NCBI GenBank assembly: GCA_041392065.1
Contig: JAWKMU010000006.1
Coordinates: 62,001-126,000, forward strand
Source of the DNA: CAJQLB01 sp041392065
GTDB taxonomy: Bacteria; Bacteroidota; Bacteroidia; Flavobacteriales; Flavobacteriaceae
DNA length: 64,000 nucleotides
Reading direction: 5' to 3'
How positions within the stretch are numbered: the first letter of the stretch is position 1; every line of letters starts with the position of its first letter. The notes under the pieces are model-generated. The model made no database searches. It saw only the letters and a program-made list of their open reading frames with translations, and was not told the origin of the DNA. The translations under genes and the position numbers were made by a program. Shown one piece after another: positions 32,819-41,174 of the stretch.

Positions 32819-33760
32819 TTACATGATAAATTGAGAACTGATCGATTCGTTATGATGTACTCTTTTCATAACATCAGCAAACAAATCGGCACAACTCAAT
32901 ACTTTTATTTTCGAGCTTGCTTTTGTAAGTGGTATAGAATCTGTTACGATTAGCTCTTGCAGCTTAGACTCCTCTAAACGTTCATAAGCTTTTCCTGATA
33001 AAATTGGATGTGTACAAATTGCCCTTACACTCAAAGCTCCTCTTTCTATCATTAAATCTGCAGCTTTAGTTAATGTACCAGCAGTGTCAACCATATCATC
33101 AACAAGCACAACATTTTTGCCAGTTACATCACCAATAAGTTCCATGTGCGAAATTACATTGGCTTTAGCTCTTTGCTTATAACAGATTACCACATCGCTT
33201 TCTAAAGCCTTAGAATATGCATAAGCACGCTTTGATCCTCCCATATCAGGAGATGCAATGGTTAAATTATCTAAAGCTAAATTTTGCAAGTATGGTAGGA
33301 AAATGGTTGATGCAAACAAATGATCAACAGGTTTTTCAAAGAAGCCTTGTATTTGGTCTGCATGCAAATCCATAGTTATAATTCGAGTTGCTCCAGCAGC
33401 TTCCAGCATTTTCGCCACTAACTTAGCAGCAATTGGCACTCTTGGCTTGTCTTTTCTATCTTGTCTAGCCCAACCAAAATATGGTAATACAGCTGTGATA
33501 TGTCTTGCAGAAGCACGTTTAGCGGCATCAATCATCAAAAGCATTTCCATTAAATTTCTTGGTCCAGGATGTGTAGAACCAATAATAAAAATCCTCGTTC
33601 CACGTATAGACTCTTCATAGGAAGGCTGAAACTCGCCATCGCTATAAGTTGATGTAATTACGTTACCTAAATCTACACCAAATTTTGCAGCTATATTTTT
33701 AGCTAATTCTTCACTTTGTGAACAAGCAAATATTTTGGCTCCTGTTATTGTATTAGGCAT
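32819..33760 (-). CDS. prs: Ribose-phosphate pyrophosphokinase
   Basis: 313 residues. Makes PRPP from ribose-5-phosphate and ATP. Signature blocks: HITAVLPYFGWARQDRKDKPR (ATP-binding flexible loop), DLHADQIQGFF, and the PRPP loop NVVLVDDMVDTAGTLTKAA. First gene of the prs-rplY-pth-ribF run. The -7 box is at 33812-33819. Confidence 0.97.
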   Translation of the reverse strand: MPNTITGAKIFACSQSEELAKNIAAKFGVDLGNVITSTYSDGEFQPSYEESIRGTRIFIIGSTHPGPRNLMEMLLMIDAAKRASARHITAVLPYFGWARQDRKDKPRVPIAAKLVAKMLEAAGATRIITMDLHADQIQGFFEKPVDHLFASTIFLPYLQNLALDNLTIASPDMGGSKRAYAYSKALESDVVICYKQRAKANVISHMELIGDVTGKNVVLVDDMVDTAGTLTKAADLMIERGALSVRAICTHPILSGKAYERLEESKLQELIVTDSIPLTKASSKIKVLSCADLFADVMKRVHHNESISSQFIM

Positions 33761-33811
33761 TGCTAAAGGCTTAAATTATAGCTGTTTATTTGGTTTTCGC
33801 TAAATGAGGTG

Positions 33812-33819
33812 CAAATTTA
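33812..33819 (-). promoter_or_regulatory. Predicted -7 box of prs
   Basis: TAAATTTG on the minus strand, exact consensus, 52 bases upstream of the prs ATG. No clear -33 TTG. Confidence 0.45.
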
Positions 33820-33863
33820 TGAATTTATTTGAACTGAAAAAGGATAAAAGCCACTATTTTTAG

Positions 33864-33893
33864 TTGCTTCTCGTAATTATTTTTATAATTTTG
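33864..33893 (+). promoter_or_regulatory. Promoter of tRNA-Leu
   Basis: TTG (33864-33866), 19-base spacer, TAATTTTG (33886-33893): a full match to the Bacteroidetes promoter. The tRNA starts 12 bases downstream. Confidence 0.75.
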
Positions 33894-33904
33894 CAGTCTC
33901 TTTT

Positions 33905-33986
33905 GCTCAAGTGGCGGAATTGGTAGACGCGCTGGATTCAAAATCCAGTTTCTTCGGAAGTGTGGGTTCGATTCCCACCTTGAGTA
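33905..33986 (+). tRNA. tRNA-Leu (anticodon CAA)
   Basis: Class II tRNA with a long variable arm. Acceptor GCTCAAG pairs with CTTGAGT (first pair G-U). The anticodon stem CTGGA/TCCAG encloses a loop with CAA, reading UUG. The T arm contains GGTTCGATTCC. CCA is not encoded (sequence continues CAAA). A promoter and a terminator flank it, so it is transcribed alone. Confidence 0.95.
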
Positions 33987-33987
33987 C

Positions 33988-34013
33988 AAAAGCGAAGTAA
34001 ATACTTCGCTTTT
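33988..34013 (+). terminator. Intrinsic terminator of tRNA-Leu
   Basis: A perfect 11-bp stem AAAAGCGAAGT (33988-33998), loop AAAT, complement 34003-34013, followed by further T. It begins 2 bases after the tRNA. Confidence 0.9.
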
Positions 34014-34054
34014 TTTTCTTTAATTAGTACCTTAGTTAGTTAAAAAACAATCTT

Positions 34055-34645
34055 ATGTTCGAAAATTTTTGGTTTAATGTGAAATATGGCATTAACCATG
34101 TACTTGATATAAACGCCTACGATCATGTATTATTTCTTATTGTTTTAACTGTTCCTTATGTATTTAAAGACTGGAAACGTGTATTGATTTTAGTCTCTTT
34201 GTTTACATTAGGGCACACACTTTCATTGGTATTAGCAGCTTATAATGTGGTAAGAATAAATGACCAATTGGTTGAGTTTTTAATTCCAGTAACAATTATG
34301 CTTGTGGCACTTTTTAATGTATTTACTACTGGAAAAGGTGTGCAAAACAAAAAAATAGGAGTCTTATTTTTTTCTACTTTATTTTTCGGATTGATTCACG
34401 GATTGGGCTTTGCAAGGGAATTCCAAATATTAATAGGAAGAGCCAACAATAAATTGGCTCCTCTATTTGAATTTGCTTTAGGAATTGAAATTGCACAAGT
34501 CATTATTGTCTTCTTCGTTTTATCCTTAGGCTATTTAATGCAAACTACTTTAAAATTTTCAAAACGAGATTGGATAATGGTCATTTCAGCCATTGTTGTT
34601 GGGTTGGTTATACCAATGATTATAGGCAGTGATTTTCTATCATAA
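34055..34645 (+). CDS. HupE/UreJ-type membrane protein
   Basis: 196 residues with about five to six membrane spans. The family motifs are histidine-based: GINHVLDINAYDHVLFLI near the N-terminus, SLFTLGHTLSLVL, and FFGLIHGLGFARE. HupE/UreJ proteins are thought to import nickel or cobalt, and the conserved His residues fit metal handling, but no Ni enzyme is nearby. Monocistronic between tRNA-Leu and the arsenosugar cluster. Confidence 0.85.
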   Translation: MFENFWFNVKYGINHVLDINAYDHVLFLIVLTVPYVFKDWKRVLILVSLFTLGHTLSLVLAAYNVVRINDQLVEFLIPVTIMLVALFNVFTTGKGVQNKKIGVLFFSTLFFGLIHGLGFAREFQILIGRANNKLAPLFEFALGIEIAQVIIVFFVLSLGYLMQTTLKFSKRDWIMVISAIVVGLVIPMIIGSDFLS

Positions 34646-34808
34646 AATTATATATTTAAGTTTTTTAAGTTGAAAATATTCAATATTAACAATCGCTTTT
34701 ACATAAACTTCATAGTATTTAATGTAGTTTTTATTTTACCTTTTTTTGAATCTTTCGTAATCTTTTGATTATTTTTCGAACTAAAGAAAACGATTTAAAA
34801 TAAAGTAC

Positions 34809-35144
34809 ATGTCTAAAACATATTACGACCCAGCCGACCTTAGAAAATTTGGAAATATAACTGAGTGGAGTGAAGAACTTGGGACCAAATTTTTTGATTA
34901 TTACAATTCAGTTTTCAAAGAAGGAGCTTTAACGGCTCGTGAAAAATCACTAATTGCTTTAGCTGTTTCTCATACAGAAAAATGTCCTTATTGTATTGAT
35001 GCTTATTCAAAAGATGGCTTACAACGAGGTATTACAAAAGAAGAGATGATGGAAGCCGTTCACGTTGGTGCTGCCATAAAAAGTGGTGCTGCTTTAGTGC
35101 ATGGTGTACAAATGATGAACAAGGTGAACAAATTGGATGGATAA
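34809..35144 (+). CDS. Arsenosugar-cluster AhpD-like (CMD) protein
   Basis: 111 residues. A carboxymuconolactone-decarboxylase/AhpD fold: ALTAREKSLIALAVSHTEKCPYCIDAYSK has the redox pair Cys59 and Cys62 and His55. The specific opening TYYDPADLRKFGNITEW matches the arsenosugar biosynthesis-associated peroxidase-like family found beside ArsS. It probably handles thiol redox or organic peroxide during arsenic chemistry (inferred). Its 3' end overlaps the ArsS reading frame by 8 bases. Confidence 0.9.
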   Translation: MSKTYYDPADLRKFGNITEWSEELGTKFFDYYNSVFKEGALTAREKSLIALAVSHTEKCPYCIDAYSKDGLQRGITKEEMMEAVHVGAAIKSGAALVHGVQMMNKVNKLDG

Positions 35145-36216
35145 AATACCTATGACAAAACTTAAAACACAATCTTTACATAAACGCAAAAGTGAATTAG
35201 CCAATAGTAATAGACAATTAGAAATCCTTTCGAACGGTATTTTTAAAACTGGCGAATTACCAACATTTGCAGCGAAAATTGCCGAAATTGGTCAATTTCC
35301 ATTAAGACCTAAAAGACTTGAAATCCTTCAAATTAATGTAGGCTATATGTGTAATCAAGTTTGTGAACATTGTCATGTAGATGCTGGTCCAGATAGAAAA
35401 GAAATCATGACACGCAAAACCATGATTCAGTGTTTGGAGGTCATAAAAAACACAGGAGCACATACTTTAGATTTAACTGGTGGAGCTCCAGAAATGAATC
35501 CTGATTTTAGGTGGTTTGTTGAGGAAGCCTCAAAAGCTGGAATTAAAGATTTTATTGTTCGTTCAAACTTAACCATCATTAGAGCTAATAAAAAGTATCA
35601 TGACTTACCTGAGTTTTTTAAAAAACATAATGTTCATGTAGTGAGTTCAATGCCTCATTGGACTCGTGGGAAAACTGATAAGCAACGTGGCGAAGGTGTT
35701 TTTGACCTATCCATTAAAGCCTTACAAGACCTAAACGCAATAGGTTATGGAATGCCAAATAGTGACTTGAAATTGGATTTGGTTTACAATCCCTCAGGTG
35801 CATTTTTACCAAGTGACCAAGCTTCAATGGAAAAGGATTTCAAAAAAGCTTTGTTAGAAGATTTCAATATTCAGTTTCATAATTTATTTGCCATAACCAA
35901 TTTACCAATTTCAAGATTTTTAGATTATTTAATAGCATCAGAAAATTATGAAGATTATATGTATGCCTTAGTTGATGCTTACAATCCAGCAGCTGTTGCA
36001 AACGTGATGTGCACCAATACGATTTCTGTTAGTTGGGATGGTTGGTTATACGATTGCGATTTTAATCAAATGTTAGACTTAAAGGTTGCAAGTAAAGTAA
36101 AACATATTAGCGAATACAATGAAGAAGTGCTAAACGACAGAAACATTGTAATCTCTCAACATTGTTATGGTTGTACTGCTGGAGCAGGAAGTAGTTGTCA
36201 AGGAACAGTGGCTTAA
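35137..36216 (+). CDS. arsS: Arsenosugar biosynthesis radical SAM protein ArsS
   Basis: 359 residues. The radical SAM cluster motif CNQVCEH C is Cys72, Cys76, Cys79 (QINVGYMCNQVCEHCHVDAGP). LTGGAPEMNP follows for SAM binding. The C-terminal part has further cysteines (CDFNQML, QHCYGCTAGAGSSCQG), likely for an additional cluster. ArsS is proposed to add the 5'-deoxyadenosyl group to dimethylarsinous acid, giving a dimethylarsinoyl adenosine. Start at 35137 overlaps the upstream gene; an ATG at 35152 (MTKLKTQ) is a credible alternative. Confidence 0.94.
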   Translation: MDKIPMTKLKTQSLHKRKSELANSNRQLEILSNGIFKTGELPTFAAKIAEIGQFPLRPKRLEILQINVGYMCNQVCEHCHVDAGPDRKEIMTRKTMIQCLEVIKNTGAHTLDLTGGAPEMNPDFRWFVEEASKAGIKDFIVRSNLTIIRANKKYHDLPEFFKKHNVHVVSSMPHWTRGKTDKQRGEGVFDLSIKALQDLNAIGYGMPNSDLKLDLVYNPSGAFLPSDQASMEKDFKKALLEDFNIQFHNLFAITNLPISRFLDYLIASENYEDYMYALVDAYNPAAVANVMCTNTISVSWDGWLYDCDFNQMLDLKVASKVKHISEYNEEVLNDRNIVISQHCYGCTAGAGSSCQGTVA

Positions 36217-36240
36217 TTCCTGTGAAAACAGGAATCTCAT
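36216..36240. repeat. GAAA-loop palindrome, copy 1
   Basis: A perfect 8-bp stem ATTCCTGT/ACAGGAAT, loop GAAA, then CTCAT. It starts at the last base of the arsS stop codon and ends 3 bases before the next ATG. It is repeated in variant form at 39562-39586. Confidence 0.85.
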
Positions 36241-36243
36241 CAA

Positions 36244-36858
36244 ATGAAAACGCAAATGCCTAAAAAATTACTCATCATTTTTGTTAAGAATATCAAACTT
36301 GGAAGAGTTAAAACACGCTTAGCTAATACCATTGGTAAAGAAAATGCCTTAAAAGTTTACAAAGCTTTAGTTGAAGTTACTGAAAAAGCCACTTCAAATA
36401 TCAAAACTGATAAGCGCATCTATTTTTCAGATGCAATTATTCATGAAAAATGGACAAATGATTATAAAGCAGTCCAAAAAGGTGAAGATTTAGGACAACG
36501 CATGAGCAATGCATTCAAAGATGGATTCGATGATGGTTATACCGAAATTGTACTTATTGGGTCAGATTTGCCAAGTATTTCAGCTAAAATTATACAAGAT
36601 GGTTTTAAGTCTTTAAAAAACAAAGAAGTTGTTTTTGGTCCAGCTGAAGATGGAGGCTATTATCTTGTTGGAATGTCAAAATTTCACCATTTTATTTTTG
36701 AAAATAAAGCATGGAGCTCTTCAAATTTATTAGAAGAAACTTTAAGCGAGTTAAAACAGAAAAAAATTGAGGTATCACTTATTGAAACTCTTAATGATAT
36801 TGATACCTTTGAGGATCTTCAAGCATATCCAAAATTTTTAAAACTCATTTCTAAATGA
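36244..36858 (+). CDS. Arsenosugar glycosyltransferase, TIGR04282 (DUF2064) type
   Basis: 204 residues. LLIIFVKNIKLGRVKTRLANTIG at the N-terminus, GEDLGQRMSNAFKDGF, VLIGSDLPSISAKII and FGPAEDGGYYLVG are the DUF2064/TIGR04282 nucleotide-sugar transferase-like blocks (SD of GSDLP for metal). It is expected to transfer or activate a sugar for arsenosugar elaboration; the donor is unknown. ATG at 36256 (MPKKLL) is an alternative start. Overlaps the phosphorylase by 4 bases. Confidence 0.9.
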   Translation: MKTQMPKKLLIIFVKNIKLGRVKTRLANTIGKENALKVYKALVEVTEKATSNIKTDKRIYFSDAIIHEKWTNDYKAVQKGEDLGQRMSNAFKDGFDDGYTEIVLIGSDLPSISAKIIQDGFKSLKNKEVVFGPAEDGGYYLVGMSKFHHFIFENKAWSSSNLLEETLSELKQKKIEVSLIETLNDIDTFEDLQAYPKFLKLISK

Positions 36859-37667
36859 TAAAACAAATAGAAAAAACAACCGAATACTTAATAGAAAAAG
36901 GATTTGATAAACCAGAAATAGGCATCATTCTTGGCACAGGCTTAGGTCAGTTGGTCGATGAAATCGAAGTCTTAAAAGAAGCGAGCTACAACCATATTCC
37001 TTACTTTCCAACAGCTACAGTTGAGTTTCACAAAGGAAAACTCATTTACGGAATTTTGGAAGGTAAAAAAGTTGTTGTTATGCAAGGTCGTTTTCATATT
37101 TATGAAGGCTACTCACTTCAGGATGTAACCTATCCTGTTCGTATTATGGAAAAATTAGGCATTCACACATTGTTGGTTTCTAATGCTTCAGGAGCCATTA
37201 ATTTAAACTTCAAAAAAGGTGAATTAATGCTTATTGACGATCATATTAACTTGCAAGGCAGTTCACCATTAGCATTTAAAGGTGTTTCGAAGCTTGGCGA
37301 GCGGTTTGCAGATATGAGTGAACCATATGATCCCGGAATTAACAAAAAAATTGAAGTTATTGCAAAAAATCATAACATCAAGCTTCATAAAGGTGTTTAC
37401 GCTTCTATGGTTGGACCTCAACTAGAAACCAGAGCCGAATATAGAATGCTTAAGATAATTGGTGCTGATGCTGTAGGCATGAGCACAGTTCCAGAAATCA
37501 TTGTGGCCAATCATTTAAAATTAAAAGCAGCAGCAGTGTCAGTTATAACTGATGAATGCGACCCAGATAATCTAAAACCAGTAAATATTGAAGACATTAT
37601 TGCTATGGCAAATAAAGCCGAACCAGAGATGATTGTTTTGTTTAAAGAACTTATTAAGACCTTATAA
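36855..37667 (+). CDS. Purine nucleoside phosphorylase in the arsenosugar cluster
   Basis: 270 residues, trimeric PNP-I type. IGIILGTGLGQLVDEI, VVVMQGRFHIYEGYSLQDVTYPVR, VSNASGAINLNF, GPQLETRAEYRML and GADAVGMSTVPE are the phosphate- and nucleoside-binding blocks. The usual role is purine salvage. Here, sandwiched between ArsS/GT and ArsM with a 4-base overlap and a 2-base gap, it may instead remove adenine from the arsenical adenosine made by ArsS. That role is inferred from position. The base-binding segment reads TDECDPDN. Confidence 0.9.
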   Translation: MIKQIEKTTEYLIEKGFDKPEIGIILGTGLGQLVDEIEVLKEASYNHIPYFPTATVEFHKGKLIYGILEGKKVVVMQGRFHIYEGYSLQDVTYPVRIMEKLGIHTLLVSNASGAINLNFKKGELMLIDDHINLQGSSPLAFKGVSKLGERFADMSEPYDPGINKKIEVIAKNHNIKLHKGVYASMVGPQLETRAEYRMLKIIGADAVGMSTVPEIIVANHLKLKAAAVSVITDECDPDNLKPVNIEDIIAMANKAEPEMIVLFKELIKTL

Positions 37668-37669
37668 TT

Positions 37670-38641
37670 ATGAGCAACTACTTAGAAACCACTCACAATG
37701 TATATAAAGAAGCAGCGTTAACTCCAGATGTTGGTTTATGTTGCACTACCAATCCTATTTGGGAATTACCTGGTTTAAAAATTCCTCGCATCATGCAAGA
37801 AATGAATTATGGTTGTGGCAGTACAGTTCATGCTCGAGACTTAACCAACAACCCGAAAATGTTATACGTTGGTGTTGGTGGAGGTATGGAATTATTACAA
37901 TTCTCATATTTTAACAGAACAAAAGGTGGCGTAATTGGTGTTGATGTTGTAGATGAAATGTTAGAAGCCTCTCGTAAAAATTTTAAAGAAGCCGAAGCTT
38001 TAAACCCTTGGTTTAAAAGTGAGTTTGTTGAACTAAAAAAAGGTGATGCATTGAATCTTCCTGTTGAGGATAATAGTATTGATGTTGCAGCACAAAATTG
38101 TTTATTCAATATATTTAAAGCTGAAGATTTAAAAAAGGCCATTGCCGAAATGTATCGTGTGCTAAAACCTCATGGTCGATTAGTCATGAGCGATCCAACT
38201 TGTGAGCAACCAATGAATGATGATTTACGAAACGATGACAGATTGCGAGCATTATGTTTAAGTGGAAGTTTACCAATTGCTGAGTACGTTAAAATGCTTA
38301 CTGATGCTGGATTTGGAACTATTGAAATTCGTGCCAGAAAACCTTACCGAATTTTAGACCCAAAGCACTATGCGACTGATGAATTAATTTACATAGAATC
38401 TATTGAAGTTGCTGCCATAAAGGACCCAATGCCAAATGATGGACCTTGTGTGTTTACTGGTAAAGCAGCTATTTATTTTGGCGATGATGATTATATTGAT
38501 GATAAAGCTGGACATATTTTACTTAAAAATCAACCCTTAGCCATTTGCGATAAAACTGCTGGAGCTTTAGCTGCCTTGAATAGAGATGATATATTTATTA
38601 GCGAATCTACTTACCATTATGATGGTGGAGGTTGTTGTTAA
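37670..38641 (+). CDS. arsM: Arsenosugar biosynthesis arsenite methyltransferase ArsM
   Basis: 323 residues. SAM-dependent methylation of arsenite. Vicinal Cys24-Cys25 (GLCCTTNPIW), Cys49 (NYGCGST), the SAM-binding motif LYVGVGGGMELL (66-77), VIGVDVVDEML, and a further Cys in QNCLFNIF. The protein ends in GGGCC, another thiol pair. It is the arsenosugar-cluster subtype, not the stand-alone ArsM. It starts 2 bases after the phosphorylase stop. Confidence 0.93.
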   Translation: MSNYLETTHNVYKEAALTPDVGLCCTTNPIWELPGLKIPRIMQEMNYGCGSTVHARDLTNNPKMLYVGVGGGMELLQFSYFNRTKGGVIGVDVVDEMLEASRKNFKEAEALNPWFKSEFVELKKGDALNLPVEDNSIDVAAQNCLFNIFKAEDLKKAIAEMYRVLKPHGRLVMSDPTCEQPMNDDLRNDDRLRALCLSGSLPIAEYVKMLTDAGFGTIEIRARKPYRILDPKHYATDELIYIESIEVAAIKDPMPNDGPCVFTGKAAIYFGDDDYIDDKAGHILLKNQPLAICDKTAGALAALNRDDIFISESTYHYDGGGCC

Positions 38642-38689
38642 GTAATAAAAGTCACTCAAATAAATTTCAATATTTTATATTTTTATTGA

Positions 38690-39592
38690 ATGAAAGATTA
38701 CTTAGAACTTATTAAAAACTCTTATTCTGATTATTGGAATTATTTAAAAAACGAGATTATTACCATTAATCATTGGGATAATTACTTCTATGGATTAATT
38801 GCTATTTCACTAATTGTTTGGCTACTTGAAATTGCATTCCCTTGGCGAAAAAATCAAGCTTTATTTAGAAAAGACTTTTGGCTAGATACGTTTTATATCT
38901 TCTTTAATTTCTTTTTGTTAAACTTAATTGTGCTCATCGCATTGTCAAATACAGCATCAAAATTGCTTGATGATGTGTTAAGTATTGTTGGTTTATCTAT
39001 TTCTAGTTTCCAATTGTTTGATGTTGATGATTTACCTCTTTGGTTAGGTCTACTAATCTTCTTCTTAGTTAGTGATTTTGTACAATGGAATACTCATAGA
39101 TTATTACATCGCTCAAATTTTTTATGGAATTTCCATAAAGTACATCACAGTGTTAAAGAAATGGGGTTTGCTGCACATTTGCGCTACCATTGGATGGAAC
39201 CTATAGTATATAAATCACTTCTTTATATTCCTATTGCCATTATTGGTGGTTTTGACGCGCAACAGGTTGCCATTGTACATTTCTTTGCCATAGTTATTGG
39301 TCATTTAAATCATGCTAATTTGGGTTGGGATTACGGATTTTTAAAATACATATTCAACAATCCTAAAATGCATATTTGGCATCATGCCAAAAAATTACCT
39401 GAGCATGTAAGGTATGGCGTAAATTTCGGACTGACTTTAAGTCTTTGGGATTACATTTTTAAAACCGATTACATTCCGCATAACGGAAGAGATATTGAAT
39501 TAGGTTTTGATGGTGATGAAGATTTTCCAAAAGATTTTATAGGACAAGAAATGTATCCTGCATTCTCGCGAAAGCGGGAATCTCATGAATAA
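38690..39592 (+). CDS. Sterol desaturase / fatty acid hydroxylase family protein
   Basis: 300 residues. Four or more membrane spans and the three His boxes of the family: THRLLHRS, FHKVHHS and IWHHAKK, di-iron ligands for oxidation of an acyl or sterol-like chain. Position inside the arsenosugar cluster suggests action on an arsenolipid or its lipid anchor; this is inference. The last ~10 residues (FSRKRESHE) are encoded by a palindromic repeat, so the native C-terminus has been replaced or extended. Confidence 0.85.
   Translation: MKDYLELIKNSYSDYWNYLKNEIITINHWDNYFYGLIAISLIVWLLEIAFPWRKNQALFRKDFWLDTFYIFFNFFLLNLIVLIALSNTASKLLDDVLSIVGLSISSFQLFDVDDLPLWLGLLIFFLVSDFVQWNTHRLLHRSNFLWNFHKVHHSVKEMGFAAHLRYHWMEPIVYKSLLYIPIAIIGGFDAQQVAIVHFFAIVIGHLNHANLGWDYGFLKYIFNNPKMHIWHHAKKLPEHVRYGVNFGLTLSLWDYIFKTDYIPHNGRDIELGFDGDEDFPKDFIGQEMYPAFSRKRESHE
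39562..39586. repeat. GAAA-loop palindrome, copy 2
   Basis: Stem ATTCTCGC/GCGGGAAT (one G-T pair), loop GAAA, then CTCAT. The stem differs from copy 1 at several positions with pairing kept. It encodes the C-terminal residues of the hydroxylase-family protein. Confidence 0.85.
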
Positions 39593-39607
39593 AAACTTAA
39601 GGTTTTA

Positions 39608-40396
39608 ATGAATAATTCTAACTTTATATTTATAGTGCTATTTATTTTATCTTCTTCTTTTTGTTTAAAAACCTCTGCTCAAACAAAACCGCTGAAAGAA
39701 GATACAGTAATTTTTAAGCAAGATTCTACAATTTTTACTGGTCATGGGGTTTTTGTTCCAAACCATTCTAAGTGGAATGAATTACTTAAAAAACATGTAT
39801 CAAATCAAGGCAATGTTGATTATAAAGGATTCAAAGAAGACGCAAAAAAACTAAGAAGTTACATCAACTCATTAGGTGATACAATTCCAAATAATAATTG
39901 GTCAAAAGAAGAAACACTTGCTTATTGGATCAATGCTTACAACGCTTTAACAGTAGATTTAATTATTAGAAATTATCCTATTAAAAGCATTAAAGACATT
40001 AAAAGCTCTTGGAAACAAAGGCTATGGAATTTTGGCAAAAACAACTATAACTTAGATGAAATAGAGCATGAAATTTTACGCAACATGAACGAACCTCGAA
40101 TTCATTTTGCCATTGTTTGTGCATCGTATTCTTGCCCTAAATTGCAAAACGAAGCTTTTACTGCTGAGAACCTAAACATGCAATTAACAAAAGCTACAAA
40201 GGAATTTTTAGCAGATAAAAATCGAAATGAAATTTCAGAAAACGATATTAAAATTTCTAAAATTTTCGATTGGTTCTCAAAAGACTTTACAAAAAATGGA
40301 AGTTTGATTGATTTTTTAAATCTATATTCAGAAGTTAATATATCACCTAAAGCCAAAAAACGTTTCAAAGATTACAAATGGGATTTGAATGAATAA
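39608..40396 (+). CDS. DUF547 family exported protein
   Basis: 262 residues with an N-terminal signal peptide (FIVLFILSSSFCLKTSAQ). The DUF547 core is clear: WSKEETLAYWINAYNALTVDLIIRNYPIKSIKDI, EIEHEILRNMNEPRIHFAIVCASYSCPKL and FDWFSKDF. DUF547 proteins have a cysteine (CASYSCP) and His suggestive of a thiol hydrolase-like site, with no established activity. It is frequently encoded with arsenosugar genes. Overlaps the next glycosyltransferase by 8 bases. Confidence 0.88.
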   Translation: MNNSNFIFIVLFILSSSFCLKTSAQTKPLKEDTVIFKQDSTIFTGHGVFVPNHSKWNELLKKHVSNQGNVDYKGFKEDAKKLRSYINSLGDTIPNNNWSKEETLAYWINAYNALTVDLIIRNYPIKSIKDIKSSWKQRLWNFGKNNYNLDEIEHEILRNMNEPRIHFAIVCASYSCPKLQNEAFTAENLNMQLTKATKEFLADKNRNEISENDIKISKIFDWFSKDFTKNGSLIDFLNLYSEVNISPKAKKRFKDYKWDLNE

Positions 40397-41174
40397 AATC
40401 TCAATCATTATTCCCATTCTTAATGAGGCAGAAACCATTGAAAAACTGCTTAACCACCTTATTGAAAATTCTTCAAAGCAAAACATAGCAGAAATCATTG
40501 TAGTTGATGGAGGAAGTACTGATAGGTCAAGAGATGTCGTTTCCCTTTTTGTCACTTCGAGTGATTCTAAACGAAGTGAAGAATTTTATCGAGAAGTAAA
40601 CCAAAAAGGTCTCGATACATTTTCGCAAAGCGAAAACACTCGACCTGACATTCTTTTAATAAACTCAGAAAAAGGAAGAGCCAAACAAATGAACATAGGC
40701 TCTAAAGTTGCTACAGGAAACATTTTATATTTTTTACATGCAGATTCCTTTCCTCCAAAAGATTTTGATAAGCTTATAATAAATGAAATTGAAAATGGAA
40801 ATTTAGCTGGTTGTTTCAGGTTACAATTTAACCATACTCATTGGTGGTTACGTTTGGCGAGTTGGCTTACACAATTTAACTGGAGAGCTTGCAGAGGTGG
40901 TGACCAAAGTCAGTTTATAACAAAAGAACTTTTTAATGAGATTGGTGGCTTTGATGAAAATTACATTATTTATGAAGACAACATACTCATCAATGAACTT
41001 TACAAACGCAAACAATTTAAAGTCATTAATAAGAAGCTAAAAACCTCAGCAAGACGCTATGAGAAACATGGCATTTGGAAATTGCAATATCACTTTTGGG
41101 CTATTTATGTAAAAAAATGGTTTGGAGCTTCAGCAGATGAATTGTATAGCTATTACAAAAAATATGTTGCTTAA
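40389..41174 (+). CDS. Arsenosugar glycosyltransferase, TIGR04283 (GT2) type
   Basis: 261 residues. GT2 fold: IPILNEAETIEKLL, IIVVDGGSTD, SEKGRAKQMNIGS, LYFLHADSFPP and GGDQSQFITKELFNEIGGF are the TIGR04283 pattern. Residues ~54-88 (VTSSDSKRSEEFYREV...) are not GT sequence but a 101-bp repeat element inserted in frame between the first nucleotide-binding strand and SEKGRAKQMN. The frame continues, so activity may survive if the loop tolerates it. Convergent with the GH-like gene, overlapping by 4 bases. Confidence 0.9.
   Translation: MNKISIIIPILNEAETIEKLLNHLIENSSKQNIAEIIVVDGGSTDRSRDVVSLFVTSSDSKRSEEFYREVNQKGLDTFSQSENTRPDILLINSEKGRAKQMNIGSKVATGNILYFLHADSFPPKDFDKLIINEIENGNLAGCFRLQFNHTHWWLRLASWLTQFNWRACRGGDQSQFITKELFNEIGGFDENYIIYEDNILINELYKRKQFKVINKKLKTSARRYEKHGIWKLQYHFWAIYVKKWFGASADELYSYYKKYVA
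40550..40650. repeat. 101-bp composite inverted repeat within the glycosyltransferase gene
   Basis: Outer arms TGTCACTTCGAGTG (40550-40563) and CACTCGACCTGACA (40637-40650), two mismatches; inner ATCGAGA.../TCTCGAT pair; a TTTTCGCAAAGCGAAAA hairpin near the right end. A related copy is at 53778-53895. It adds ~34 codons in frame. Confidence 0.85.
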
